NCBI RefSeq assembly: GCF_004217185.1
Contig: NZ_SHKL01000001.1
Coordinates: 4,338,001 to 4,402,000, forward strand
Direction: 5' to 3'
DNA: 64,000 bases
Origin: Pseudonocardia sediminis
GTDB taxonomy: Bacteria > Actinomycetota > Actinomycetes > Mycobacteriales > Pseudonocardiaceae
The first letter of the stretch is position 1; the number at the start of each line of letters is the position of its first letter. Of this stretch, positions 8,443 to 17,051 are shown one piece after another. The notes beneath the pieces are model-generated. The model saw only the letters and a list, made by a program, of their open reading frames with translations. It was not told where the DNA came from and did no database searches. The position numbers and the translations under genes are program-made.

Positions 8443-8458
8443 GTTCACAGGAGTGAAC
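8443..8458. promoter_or_regulatory. Palindrome GTTCAC-N4-GTGAAC between divergent genes
   Basis: A perfect 6-bp inverted repeat around AGGA, located 30 nt upstream of the DUF2695 ATG and 57 nt upstream of the DUF2945 ATG. The position suits an operator for both genes. Function is inferred from symmetry and position only. Confidence 0.45.
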
Positions 8459-8514
8459 GCGTCCGCGACGGGTACCCCGGCTCGTCCGGGCAACCGAGGG
8501 TGAGGAGCGTCGTC

Positions 8515-8733
8515 ATGGTGCAGAAGTTCGCGAAGGGCAGCTGGGTCGCCTGGAACTGGGGCAACGGCCGTCCGGAGGCAAAGGTCGTCGACCACGCCAC
8601 CGACCGGATCGAACGCACCATCAAGGGCACGAAGCAGAGCCGCAACGGCACCGAGGACAACCCCGCCTACGTGCTGGAGCAGTCCGACGGGCAGACCGTG
8701 CTCAAGCTGCACAGCGAGCTGGAGAAGGCCTGA
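8515..8733 (+). CDS. DUF2945 (hypervirulence-associated, Tudor-like) small protein
   Basis: A 72-residue protein with the DUF2945 pattern: FAKGSWVAWNWGNGRPEAKV, then TIKGTKQSRNGTEDNPAYVL and EQSDGQTVLKLHSELEKA. The family folds as a small beta barrel and is common in actinobacteria; its molecular function is not established. The ATG at 8515 is preceded by GAGGAGCG and matches the family start; an upstream in-frame GTG would add five residues. It is convergent with the following membrane-protein gene, and the two meet without a gap. Confidence 0.85.
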   Translation: MVQKFAKGSWVAWNWGNGRPEAKVVDHATDRIERTIKGTKQSRNGTEDNPAYVLEQSDGQTVLKLHSELEKA

Positions 8734-9129
8734 TCACGTCGACGAGGTGACGGGCGGGGCGGCCGTCACCGACGTCCGGGCACCGACGGCGACCGCTGCG
8801 AGGGCCACGACCGGGAGCACGGCGTAGATCGCGGGCAGCTGGTAGCCGCCGATCTCGCCCATCCAGCGCAGGGCCACGTAGCCCGACACGACGAGCGAGG
8901 CGGACAGGCCGATCGCCATCGTCGTCGGCTTCTTGCCCACCAGGAGCAGTGCCGCGCCGACGATCGTCGCGACCCCGACGGCGAAGACCACCCCGGCGAC
9001 GCCGAGGGCCTCGTCGGTGGTCATCGGATCGGCCTGGTCGGCGGTCGCACCCATCCCCATGGCACCGAGCGCGCAGGCCAGACCGTGCAACAGCCCCAGA
9101 ACCGCCGCCACCGCGTAGTAGACCCGCAC
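8734..9129 (-). CDS. Small four-helix membrane protein
   Basis: A 131-residue protein with about four membrane segments: YYAVAAVLGLLHGLACALGA, ALGVAGVVFAVGVATIVGAA, TTMAIGLSASLVVSGYVALR and AIYAVLPVVALAAVAVGART. The loop after the first helix contains MGMGATADQADP. No family is recognised. It lies 80 nt downstream of the disrupted GNAT gene on the same strand and may share its transcript. Function cannot be stated. Confidence 0.7.
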   Translation of the reverse strand: MRVYYAVAAVLGLLHGLACALGAMGMGATADQADPMTTDEALGVAGVVFAVGVATIVGAALLLVGKKPTTMAIGLSASLVVSGYVALRWMGEIGGYQLPAIYAVLPVVALAAVAVGARTSVTAAPPVTSST

Positions 9130-9209
9130 CGCCGCACCTCCGCACCGTCACCCGGTTGGCCCGGGCGTCGCGAGGATAGTGGCCGCGCCCGGAGCCCGGG
9201 ACGGTGTTC

Positions 9210-9729
9210 CTACGCAGGCTCCACCGGCGGGACGGTCCCGGAGGCGAGGGTTCTCTGCACCCATGTGACGTCGTGCCAGCCGCCGAACTTCCACCCGACC
9301 CGCCGGTATGTCCCGACGACCTCGAAGCCCAGCGCGCGGTGCAGGCCCCCGCTCGCCTCGTTCGGCTGCGTCATCCCGGCCACGGCCACCAGGTAGCCGC
9401 GCTCGACCAGCCGTGCGAACAGGGCCTCGTAGAGCGCACGCCCGGCGCCGGTCCGGCGCACGCCCGGGCGCAGGTAGACGCTCACCTCGCAGGTCCACCG
9501 GTAGGCCGCGCGGGGCTTCCACTCGCCGCCGTAGGCGTAGCCGAGCACCCCCGCCGTCGTCGACGGCGACGAGCCACGCGTGACGGCGGTTCGCCCGCTC
9601 GATCCTGTCGGCCATCCCGGCGCCCGTCGGCGGCTCGGTCTCGAACGAGATGACGGTGTCGGTGACGTAGGGCGCGTAGATCGCGGCGCACGCCGCCCCG
9701 TCGTCGCGGGTGGCCGGGCGGATCAGCAC
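9210..9729 (-). pseudogene. GNAT N-acetyltransferase (phosphinothricin-type), frameshifted
   Basis: The two halves of a GNAT acetyltransferase lie in different frames. The N-terminal half (from GTG at 9729) reads VLIRPATRDDGAACAAIYAP and runs to AWLVAVDDGG. The C-terminal half begins LGYAYGGEWKPRAAYRWTCE and holds the acetyl-CoA loop RRTGAGRALYEALFARL and GLHRALGFEVVGTYRRVG. The order fits the phosphinothricin/methionine-sulfone acetyltransferase branch. The break falls at five consecutive C (9548-9552, plus strand); one base fewer would restore a continuous frame of roughly 170 residues. It may be a real inactivation or a homopolymer sequencing error. Confidence 0.8.
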
Positions 9730-9802
9730 GAACCCACCGTAGAGGTCGCCCACGACGGAAATCACCCACGCACACCGCCACCCGATCGGGGATGCTCGGG
9801 CG

Positions 9803-11173
9803 GTGACGAGTCGCGGCGTGAGTGCCGGAAGCAGTACCGCCGACCCGGCCGCGACGCCGCGGATCGGTGCGCTGGCGATCGTGCTGGGCCTGCTGTTCGG
9901 CCTGGCCGGCACGAGCACGTCGGGGGTGACGGTCGCGCTCCCGCAGCTCGCCGGCGATCTCGAGGTCAGCACGGGTGCCGCGACCTGGGTGATCTCCAGC
10001 TACGCCGTGGCCCTGGCGGTGGCGACGCCGGTGCACGGCCGGCTGGCCGACGCGGTCGGGATCCGCATCCCGCTCTGCGGCGGCGCCACGCTGATGGCGG
10101 CAGGTGCGATCGCCTCGGCGGTGTCGCCGAACCTGACCGTGCTGCTCGTCGCCCGGGTCGCCCAGGGTCTCGGGGCGGCCGCGATCCCGGTACTGGCCTC
10201 GGCCCTGCTGTCCGCCCGGCTGGACGGCGACCGCCGGCAGGCCGCGCTCGGCCGCCTCGCCGGGACCGCCGCCGTCCTGTCCGCCCTCGGCCCGCTGATC
10301 GGGGGCGGTCTCGAGGCCGTCGGCGGCTGGCACGCCGCGGTCGCACTCCCCGCCCTCGCCCTGCTGGCGCTGCCCTACCTGTGGCGACGCTCGGTCGTCG
10401 CCGGTGACGGCGCACGGGTCGACGTGCTCGGCGCGCTGTTCGTCGCGGTCGCGGCCAGCGGCCTGGTCCTGCTCATCCAGTCCCCCGCCACCGGCGTCGC
10501 CGCCGCGGTCGCCGGCGCGATCCTGCTGGTGCTCGGTGTGCCCGCGGTGGTGGCGTGGACCCGGGTCCGCCCGGAGGGCTTCCTCCCGCTCGCGGTGATC
10601 GGCAACGGGATCGTGATCCGGAGCGCGCTGTGCGCCTCCGCGCTGCCGGCCAGCTGGTTCGCCCTGCTGCTCGGCATCCCGCTGACCCTGGCCGCGCTCG
10701 GCTGGACCCCGTTGACGACCGGGCTCGTCCTGCTTCCGGCCGCCGCACTGGGCCTGTTCTCCCCCTACCTGTCCGCGGCCCTGATGAGCCGGGCCGGGCC
10801 CCGCCGCACGCTGCTGGGCGCCTGCGCCGCCGCGGCGACCGGACTGGCCGTGGCCGCCGGAGGGGCGGCTCTCGGCTCGGCCTGGCTGCTCGGCGGCGCG
10901 GTTCTGCTCGTGACGGCCGCGTTCGTGACCGGGCAGCCGGCGATGATCGCGGCGGTGAGCGGAGCGGTCGCTCCGGACCGTCGTGGCGGCGCGATCGGAG
11001 TCGCCACCCTGGCCTTCCTCACCGGTGCAGGCATCGGTACGGCGGTCGTTGGCGGTCTGGCGAGCGTGATCGGGACCGCGGGTGCGCTGCTCGTACTGCT
11101 GGCCCTGCCGCTGGTCGGCTCGACGCTGCTGCTGTCCGGACGGTCGGACGCACGCTGCTCGCCGGCGTCATGA
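9803..11173 (+). CDS. MFS transporter, DHA2-like multidrug efflux type
   Basis: A 456-residue inner-membrane protein with about 14 hydrophobic segments. The N-terminal pattern SGVTVALPQLAGDLEVSTGA and WVISSYAVALAVATPVHGRL, followed by GRLADAVGIR, is the DHA2 (EmrB/QacA) arrangement. ARVAQGLGAAAIPVLASALL corresponds to motif C-like helices. A likely proton-driven drug or metabolite exporter; the substrate is unknown. Translation starts at the GTG at 9803. It is divergent from the GNAT gene (73 nt between starts) and its stop overlaps the stop of the convergent helicase gene by 6 nt. Confidence 0.88.
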   Translation: MTSRGVSAGSSTADPAATPRIGALAIVLGLLFGLAGTSTSGVTVALPQLAGDLEVSTGAATWVISSYAVALAVATPVHGRLADAVGIRIPLCGGATLMAAGAIASAVSPNLTVLLVARVAQGLGAAAIPVLASALLSARLDGDRRQAALGRLAGTAAVLSALGPLIGGGLEAVGGWHAAVALPALALLALPYLWRRSVVAGDGARVDVLGALFVAVAASGLVLLIQSPATGVAAAVAGAILLVLGVPAVVAWTRVRPEGFLPLAVIGNGIVIRSALCASALPASWFALLLGIPLTLAALGWTPLTTGLVLLPAAALGLFSPYLSAALMSRAGPRRTLLGACAAAATGLAVAAGGAALGSAWLLGGAVLLVTAAFVTGQPAMIAAVSGAVAPDRRGGAIGVATLAFLTGAGIGTAVVGGLASVIGTAGALLVLLALPLVGSTLLLSGRSDARCSPAS

Positions 11174-14100
11174 GGCCACCACGCTCGCTGACCGGAACGT
11201 CTCCCCCGGCATGTCCCGGCGTAGCTTCCAGGTGATCGCGATCGGCCGTTCGCCCTGGTGGGAGTCGTAGTCGCACAACCCGAGACAGAGGAACGGCGCG
11301 CCCTCCCCGACGTCGTCCTTCGGCGACTCGCGCACGAACAGCGTGACGTGCGATCCGCGCTCGCGGTGGCCGAGGTAGCGACGTCCGGTCTCCGACGCGA
11401 TCGACGTCGCGTTCTGCGACTCCCAGTGGAACAGGTCCGGGCGCAGCGCGAAGTCGCGGTACATCGTGGTCGGCGAGAAGTCCCGCTCGGTCTTGCGGAG
11501 GTTGACCAGCAGTGCGTCCGTCGCGGTCTCCGGCGCCCACGCCACCCCAGTCGCGTGGCCGTAGGCCTTGCGGGTCATCGACGCCCAGTCCAGTGCCGCC
11601 AGGATCTCCTCGCGACGGTAGTGGGCGTGGCTGCGCAGCGGGACGTGCTGCATGCCCTCACCGAGCGGTTTCGGCAGGTGCCGGGCCCGGTCGAGCGAGT
11701 AGGCGACGAGTTCGCGCAGCTCCGCGCAGACGGCCGGGTGGCGTCGCAGCCGGGACAGGCCGTCGTCGTAGGAGTCGAAGCCACCGCGGTCGGGCCAGAG
11801 CGTGAAGAACAGCATCCGGGCCAGCCGCTGGTCGCGTTCAGTGAGATCCCCGTAGGCCGGTCCGGCCGGGTCGGCCAGGCGGCCGTAGACCTCGGCGCGC
11901 TCCGGGTCGTCGACGTGGGTGAAGGAGGCGACCCGCTTGAGCAGGTCGACCTCGTTCGGCCCGACCGGCGCCGTGGGCAGCCCGGCCTCGCGGCGCAGCC
12001 CGGTCCACGAGCCCTTGCCCTTGTAGAGGTCGGCGAGCTCGGTACCGGACTCGCGCAGGTACCCGGCGAGGGTCAGGTCACCGTGCGATCGGACGTCGGC
12101 GACGAGGTCGCGGCGGGTGAACCGCAGCTGGGACCGGACGCTGTCGAGCACGGTCCGCTGCGCGACCGCGTCGAGCACCATCGCCGAACCGGACGGCAGG
12201 AACGGGAACCCCTGCTCGACGTCGCGTTCGAGGCCCTTGCGGGTGCTCCCGGTCAGGGCGCGGTAGCGGACGTCGAACCGGAACTCGCGCCGGTGCTGGC
12301 CGATGAAGTCCAGCGCCGTCAGCACGGCCTTGCCCGGCGCGCGCCGCAGACCGCGGCCGAGCTGCTGCAGGAACACCGTCGCGCTCTGCGTCGGGCGCAG
12401 CATCAACACCGTGTCGACCTGCGGGACGTCGAGGCCCTCGTTGAACACGTCGACGGCGAACAGGCAGTTCAGCTCGCCGTCGCGCAACCGCCGCAGGGCC
12501 TCGTCGCGCTCGACCTGTGGGGTCCGCCCGGACACCGCCAGGCTCGGGATCCCGGCGCGGGTGAACACCTCCGCCATGTACTCGGCGTGCGCGACCGAGA
12601 CGCAGAAGCCCAGCGCCCGCATCCCCGTCACGTCGGTGACCTTGTCCCGGGTCTCTCGGACGATCTTCGCGGCGCGGGCGTCGTTGCCGGTGTAGAGGCC
12701 GTCGAGGGCCTGCTCGTCGTACCGGCCGGCCTTCCACTCGACGCCGCGCAGGTCGACGTCGTCGGCGATGCCGAAGTAGTGGAACGGCACCAGCAGGTCC
12801 GCCGAGAGCGCGTCCCAGAGGCGCAGCTCGAACGCGCTGCGGCCGTCGAAGCGGTCGCGGACGTCGGCGCCGTCGGCGCGTTCGGGCGTGGCGGTCAGGC
12901 CCAGCAGCTCGACGGGGCGCAGGTGCGCGAGCAAACGCTGGTAGGTCGCGGCCTCGGCGTGGTGGAACTCGTCGACGACGACCACGTCGAAGTGGTCGGC
13001 CGGGATGTTCTCGACCCCGTACGCGGCGAGCGACTGGACGCTGGCGAACACGTGGTTCCAGCGCTGCGGCCGTTCGCCGGCGACGTAGGTCTCGCCGAAC
13101 GCGCCGTCGGCGAGGACGGCGCGGTACGTGCGCCGGGACTGCTCCAGGATCTCCTTGCGGTGCGCGACGAACAGCAGCCGCGCCCGCGGGAGCGTCCGCG
13201 CGAGCTGCGCGTAGTCCAGTGCCGCGACCACCGTCTTGCCGGTACCGGTCGCGGCGACGACGAGGTTGCGGTGCCGGTCGTGCACGACCCGCTCCGCGTC
13301 GAGGGCCTCCAGGATCTGGGCCTGGTGCGGGTAGGGGCGGACCTCCAGGCCGCTCAGCGTCGTGCTGGCCTTGTCCGCCCGGTTGGCGCCCAGAGCATCG
13401 GCGAGCCGCTCGGAGTCGGCGGGGACGTCCGGGGCGTAGGGCGTGAACTCGGGCGCGGACCAGTAGGTGTCGAACGTCGAGGTGAACTTGCGGATCAGGT
13501 CCGGCGTCGCGACCGAGGACAGCCGCACGTTCCACTCGAGGCCGTCGACCAACGCGGACCTCGACAGGTTCGAGCTGCCGACGAAGGCGGTGTCGAACCC
13601 GGTCTCGCGCCGGAACAGCCACGCCTTGGCGTGCAGCCGGGTCGTCGCGCTGGCGTAGCTAATCTTCATCTCGGCGCCGTGGCGTCGCACCAGCTCGTCG
13701 ACCGCACGTTGTTCGGTGGCGCCCATGTAGGTCGTGGTGATCACCCGGAACGGGACCTCCCGCTCGTGCAGCACCTCCAGCTCCGCCTCCAGCAGCCGGA
13801 TGCCGTGCCAGCGGATGAACGCGCACAGCAGGTCGACGCGGTCCGCGGAGGTCAGCTCGGAGCGCAGCTCCGCGTGCAGGGTCGGCTCGCCGCGGGTGTT
13901 GGTGAGCAGTGCGGCGTCGGAGAGCGGGGTGAGCGGGCGGTGCACCTCGTGCACGCCCGGCGCGATCTGGCGGGTGAGGGCGATGAGTTGCTGCAGCTCG
14001 TCGTGCAGGCGTTCGTCCCGGGCGCCGTCGACGACGTCGATCAGGCGGTTGACCAGCTCGACCCGCTGCTCCGGGTCCTGCTCGGCCAATGCCCGCTCGA

Positions 14101-14257
14101 CGACGGCGGCGACGTGGCGGGCCAGCACGCGCGGCGCCGTCGCGTCGGCGACGCCGTCCCAGCGCGGGGTCAGGTCGGCGGCGACACGGGCGAGCGCGGC
14201 GTCGAGCCCGGTGGTGCGCAGGCTCTCGTGGGCACCGGCGCGGAGCGGTTCGGACAC
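11168..14257 (-). CDS. PLD-nuclease/DEAD-type helicase/DUF3427 fusion protein
   Basis: A 1029-residue three-part protein. Residues about 110-265 form a phospholipase-D-type nuclease domain with the HKD signature LHAKAWLF and FVGSSNLSRS near residue 220. Residues about 320-650 are an SF2 helicase: Walker A AATGTGKT near 339, DEFHH near 430, LGLTATPERADG near 455, QQLGRGLRR near 630. The C-terminal third is DUF3427, ending CLGLCDYDSHQGERPIAITW. The architecture is typical of DNA-handling proteins found in defence islands; activity is inferred, not known. The start is the GTG at 14257 preceded by GGGGA. It is a stand-alone gene at one end of the defence-rich region, convergent with the MFS gene. 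Confidence 0.9.
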   Translation of the reverse strand: MSEPLRAGAHESLRTTGLDAALARVAADLTPRWDGVADATAPRVLARHVAAVVERALAEQDPEQRVELVNRLIDVVDGARDERLHDELQQLIALTRQIAPGVHEVHRPLTPLSDAALLTNTRGEPTLHAELRSELTSADRVDLLCAFIRWHGIRLLEAELEVLHEREVPFRVITTTYMGATEQRAVDELVRRHGAEMKISYASATTRLHAKAWLFRRETGFDTAFVGSSNLSRSALVDGLEWNVRLSSVATPDLIRKFTSTFDTYWSAPEFTPYAPDVPADSERLADALGANRADKASTTLSGLEVRPYPHQAQILEALDAERVVHDRHRNLVVAATGTGKTVVAALDYAQLARTLPRARLLFVAHRKEILEQSRRTYRAVLADGAFGETYVAGERPQRWNHVFASVQSLAAYGVENIPADHFDVVVVDEFHHAEAATYQRLLAHLRPVELLGLTATPERADGADVRDRFDGRSAFELRLWDALSADLLVPFHYFGIADDVDLRGVEWKAGRYDEQALDGLYTGNDARAAKIVRETRDKVTDVTGMRALGFCVSVAHAEYMAEVFTRAGIPSLAVSGRTPQVERDEALRRLRDGELNCLFAVDVFNEGLDVPQVDTVLMLRPTQSATVFLQQLGRGLRRAPGKAVLTALDFIGQHRREFRFDVRYRALTGSTRKGLERDVEQGFPFLPSGSAMVLDAVAQRTVLDSVRSQLRFTRRDLVADVRSHGDLTLAGYLRESGTELADLYKGKGSWTGLRREAGLPTAPVGPNEVDLLKRVASFTHVDDPERAEVYGRLADPAGPAYGDLTERDQRLARMLFFTLWPDRGGFDSYDDGLSRLRRHPAVCAELRELVAYSLDRARHLPKPLGEGMQHVPLRSHAHYRREEILAALDWASMTRKAYGHATGVAWAPETATDALLVNLRKTERDFSPTTMYRDFALRPDLFHWESQNATSIASETGRRYLGHRERGSHVTLFVRESPKDDVGEGAPFLCLGLCDYDSHQGERPIAITWKLRRDMPGETFRSASVVAS

Positions 14258-14463
14258 GGGTCCCCGTTCGGCTGCTGATCTCGGACAGGTGAAGCATCCC
14301 GCGGACCACCGACAATTCCCGGCGTCGCCGGATCACCGCCGGCGGGCCGGCGTGTCGGAGAGCCGCTCCGGATCCCGATCCGGATGAACGGACCGTATCC
14401 ACACGAAACTCTCACGCCGTACGCTTCGCCCGTGCAGAAGGACGTGTGGCGGACGGTGACCCG

Positions 14464-15417
14464 GTGAGCGGACTCTTCGCGTTGCTCGACGACGTCGCGG
14501 CGCTGGTGCGGCTGACCACGTCGTCCCTGGACGACGTCGCCGGCGCGGCCGGGCGCGCCGGGGCGAAGGCGGCCGGAGTGGTCGTCGACGACGCCGCGGT
14601 CACGCCCCGCTACGTGCAGGGGCTCAAGCCCGAGCGCGAGCTGTCGATCATCTGGCGGATCACCAAGGGCTCGCTGCGCAACAAGCTGCTGATCATCCTC
14701 CCGGTCATCCTGCTGCTGAGCCAGTTCGTGCCGTGGCTGCTCACGCCGATCCTGATGATCGGTGGGGCGTACCTCTGCTACGAGGGCGCGGAGAAGATCT
14801 GGGAGAAGCTCGCCGGGCACGAGGCCGACCCCTCCGAGCGCGAGGATGCGGCCGCCACCGACCCCGCCGAGCACGAGAAGACCGTCGTCTCGGGCGCGGT
14901 CCGGACCGACTTCATCCTCTCCGCCGAGATCATGGTCATCGCGCTCAACGAGGTCGCCTCCGAGGGTCTCGTCTCCCGCGCGATCATCCTGGCCGTCGTC
15001 GCCGTCGCGATCACCGCGCTCGTCTACGGCGTGGTCGCGCTGATCGTGAAGATGGACGACGCCGGTCTGGCGCTGGCGAAGCGGAACTCGGGCGCGGTGA
15101 GCGCGTTCGGCCGCGGGCTCGTGCGGGCGATGCCGATCGTGCTGTCGGTGCTCTCGACCGTCGGGATCGCGGCGATGGTGTGGGTCGGCGGGCACATCCT
15201 TCTCGTGGGCGTCGACGAGCTCGGCTTCCACCCGCCGTACGCGTTCGTGCACCACCTCGAGGTGCTCGTCGCCGACGCCACCGGCGCGCTCGGCGGGTTC
15301 CTCGGATGGCTCACGAACACCGTCGGATCGGCGATCGTCGGGCTGGTCGTGGGCGCGATCATCGTGGCGGTCATGCACGTGATCCCGAAGCGGAAGAAGC
15401 AGGCCGAGCGCGCCTGA
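14464..15417 (+). CDS. DUF808 (YedI-like) membrane protein
   Basis: A 317-residue integral membrane protein of the DUF808 family. It begins SGLFALLDDVAALVRLTTSS. The family core PRYVQGLKPERELSIIWRIT and KGSLRNKLLIILPVILLLSQ is followed by four or five membrane helices and a basic tail (KRKKQAERA). The GTG at 14464 is chosen because family members start right before SGLFALLDDVA; an in-frame GTG at 14446 would add six residues. Function is unknown. It is convergent with the small DUF2695 gene 9 nt away. Confidence 0.88.
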   Translation: MSGLFALLDDVAALVRLTTSSLDDVAGAAGRAGAKAAGVVVDDAAVTPRYVQGLKPERELSIIWRITKGSLRNKLLIILPVILLLSQFVPWLLTPILMIGGAYLCYEGAEKIWEKLAGHEADPSEREDAAATDPAEHEKTVVSGAVRTDFILSAEIMVIALNEVASEGLVSRAIILAVVAVAITALVYGVVALIVKMDDAGLALAKRNSGAVSAFGRGLVRAMPIVLSVLSTVGIAAMVWVGGHILLVGVDELGFHPPYAFVHHLEVLVADATGALGGFLGWLTNTVGSAIVGLVVGAIIVAVMHVIPKRKKQAERA

Positions 15418-15426
15418 CGTGCTCGT

Positions 15427-15780
15427 TCAGTCCGGGCCACCGTCGGCGAGTCCGGGGACGTTGAACAGCACCTCGCAGTCGCAGAAGCCCCCGTTCTGCT
15501 GGAGCCTCCCCTTCAGCTCGACCCACGGCACACCGGCCGTCGTCGCCCATCGCTGTGCCGCTCGCAGTGTGCCGTCGCAGCCCTGTCCGGCCATCGTGGC
15601 CTCGATGTGCGCGGCCAGCTCCCGGCGCCGCCCGGCATCGAGACCGACGTCCGGGGGCGGAAACTCCTCCTCGTCGTCGTTGAACCTTTCGTCGTAGAGG
15701 TCGGGGCCGTCGTCGATCTCCCAGGGGGATCGATATCCGGATGCGGTGGGACCGGTCCAGCGGAACTCGTCGAGTGTCAT
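15427..15780 (-). CDS. DUF2695-type protein, second copy
   Basis: A 117-residue protein with the same C-terminal signature as the 7871-8413 gene: CDGTLRAAQRWATTAGVP and FCDCEVLFNVPG, again with the CDC cysteine pair. The N-terminal part is short and acidic (ERFNDDEEEFPPPDVG). The ATG at 15780 opens MTLDEFRWTGP; the frame extends 16 codons further without support. The two copies are too different outside the motif to be a recent duplication. Function unknown. Confidence 0.75.
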   Translation of the reverse strand: MTLDEFRWTGPTASGYRSPWEIDDGPDLYDERFNDDEEEFPPPDVGLDAGRRRELAAHIEATMAGQGCDGTLRAAQRWATTAGVPWVELKGRLQQNGGFCDCEVLFNVPGLADGGPD

Positions 15781-15896
15781 GGCCGGAGGCTGACATCGAC
15801 CCCCGACATTTTCCGAGATCCGGAGCAAGCCGACACGTCACCGATCCAGGGCAACCGGCGTCTCCGACCGGGACCGGCCGGACCCCGAGGGCGCGT

Positions 15897-16943
15897 TCAC
15901 AGCCGGGCCGTCTGCACGATGTCGCGGAGCTCGGCGTCGAACCGCTGTCGCACCTCTTCGGCCCAGTGCGGCCCGGTGAGCCGCGGGTCCGGGTCCGGGC
16001 GCTCCCGTACGGTGATCTCGTCGAGGTAGACCTCGAACAGGCTCTGGATCCCCGTGATGATCCCTTCCAGCAACGACCGGCCGGGCTCCAGCGGGTCGAG
16101 GACCGTCGAGATCTCCCGGTCGTGCCGGCTCCCGTATCCGTCGGTCTCCCCCTCCTCGTCGAGGTGCTCGTCCGCGCTCCCGACGAAGTACCGTGCCGCG
16201 GCGAGCAGGGCCTCCTGCAGGAGGTCTCGTACTGCCCCTTCGGCGTTCGCCACCGGGTGATCGAGTAGCGCGATGGCGATCCTCAGGTCCCGCTCGGTCA
16301 CGAGCTGGGCATGGTTGAGAAGGTCGACGGCCGAGGCGTCTCGGTCGAACTGCGCGGTGAGGAGAACGGCGGCGCCGAGCCACTCCAGCGCGGCGACCGA
16401 CGCCGCCAGCGGTTCGACGTCGGTGAACAGGGACTCACTGCCCATCGGGACGGCGTGCAGCAACGCGTGGGCCGTGGCGGACTGGCAGGCGAGCACGTCG
16501 TGGCGGAGCCGTGTGACCGCCTGTTGCGCGCGGCCAGTCAGGTCGCCGGCGATCGCGGACCGGATCGCGAGGCATTCGGCCTCGACCTCGCGGACGACGG
16601 CTTCCCGGCAGCCACGGTCGTCGATCTCGGCGAGCAGCCGGCCCACCGTGTGCGCAGCCTCGTCCCGCCGGTCCTCGGCGATCCGCAGCATGTCGCCGAC
16701 CGGCATGTTCGGGGCGCGCAGGATCGAGACGAGCCGTGCGGCGTCCGGGTCGTCGGTGCCGGGCGTGGTGTAGGCGTACCAAAGATGTTCGGAGAGCCGA
16801 TCCAAAGCCTGGGCGAGGTGGCGGGCCCGCGCACCGTCGCAGGTGGAGGGGACGCGCGTGACGCGGTGGGCGACGGAGCCGGCCCCGGTGGGCCAGGTGC
16901 CGACGATCGAGGTGGCGGACCAGTGGTGTGCGTAGGTGGTCAT
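15897..16943 (-). CDS. Hypothetical helical protein, 348 residues
   Basis: Not recognised. Starting from the ATG at 16943 (MTTYAHHWSATS), it is a mostly alpha-helical soluble protein with many Arg/Glu/Ala/Leu helices such as ARHLAQALDRLSEHLWYAYT, LRIAEDRRDEAAHTVGRLLA and AEEVRQRFDAELRDIVQTAR. No catalytic motif, signal peptide or membrane segment is seen. The frame extends 21 codons upstream, and neither start has a good ribosome-binding site, so the message may be leaderless. It follows the EcsC gene on the same strand after 108 nt. Confidence 0.6.
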   Translation of the reverse strand: MTTYAHHWSATSIVGTWPTGAGSVAHRVTRVPSTCDGARARHLAQALDRLSEHLWYAYTTPGTDDPDAARLVSILRAPNMPVGDMLRIAEDRRDEAAHTVGRLLAEIDDRGCREAVVREVEAECLAIRSAIAGDLTGRAQQAVTRLRHDVLACQSATAHALLHAVPMGSESLFTDVEPLAASVAALEWLGAAVLLTAQFDRDASAVDLLNHAQLVTERDLRIAIALLDHPVANAEGAVRDLLQEALLAAARYFVGSADEHLDEEGETDGYGSRHDREISTVLDPLEPGRSLLEGIITGIQSLFEVYLDEITVRERPDPDPRLTGPHWAEEVRQRFDAELRDIVQTARL

Positions 16944-17051
16944 GCGCGCGAGCGTGCTCGACGCGATCGCGTTCCGATGGCGGAACGGCCGGTTCGGCGC
17001 CGACAACCGCGGACGCCGTTCACGAGGGCGAACGAGATGCCACAGAGGCAG

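Noticed and set aside
11258..14278. A 1006-codon open frame opposite the DUF3427 helicase
   Set aside because: Antisense shadow with biased composition; the minus-strand gene has complete helicase and PLD motifs.
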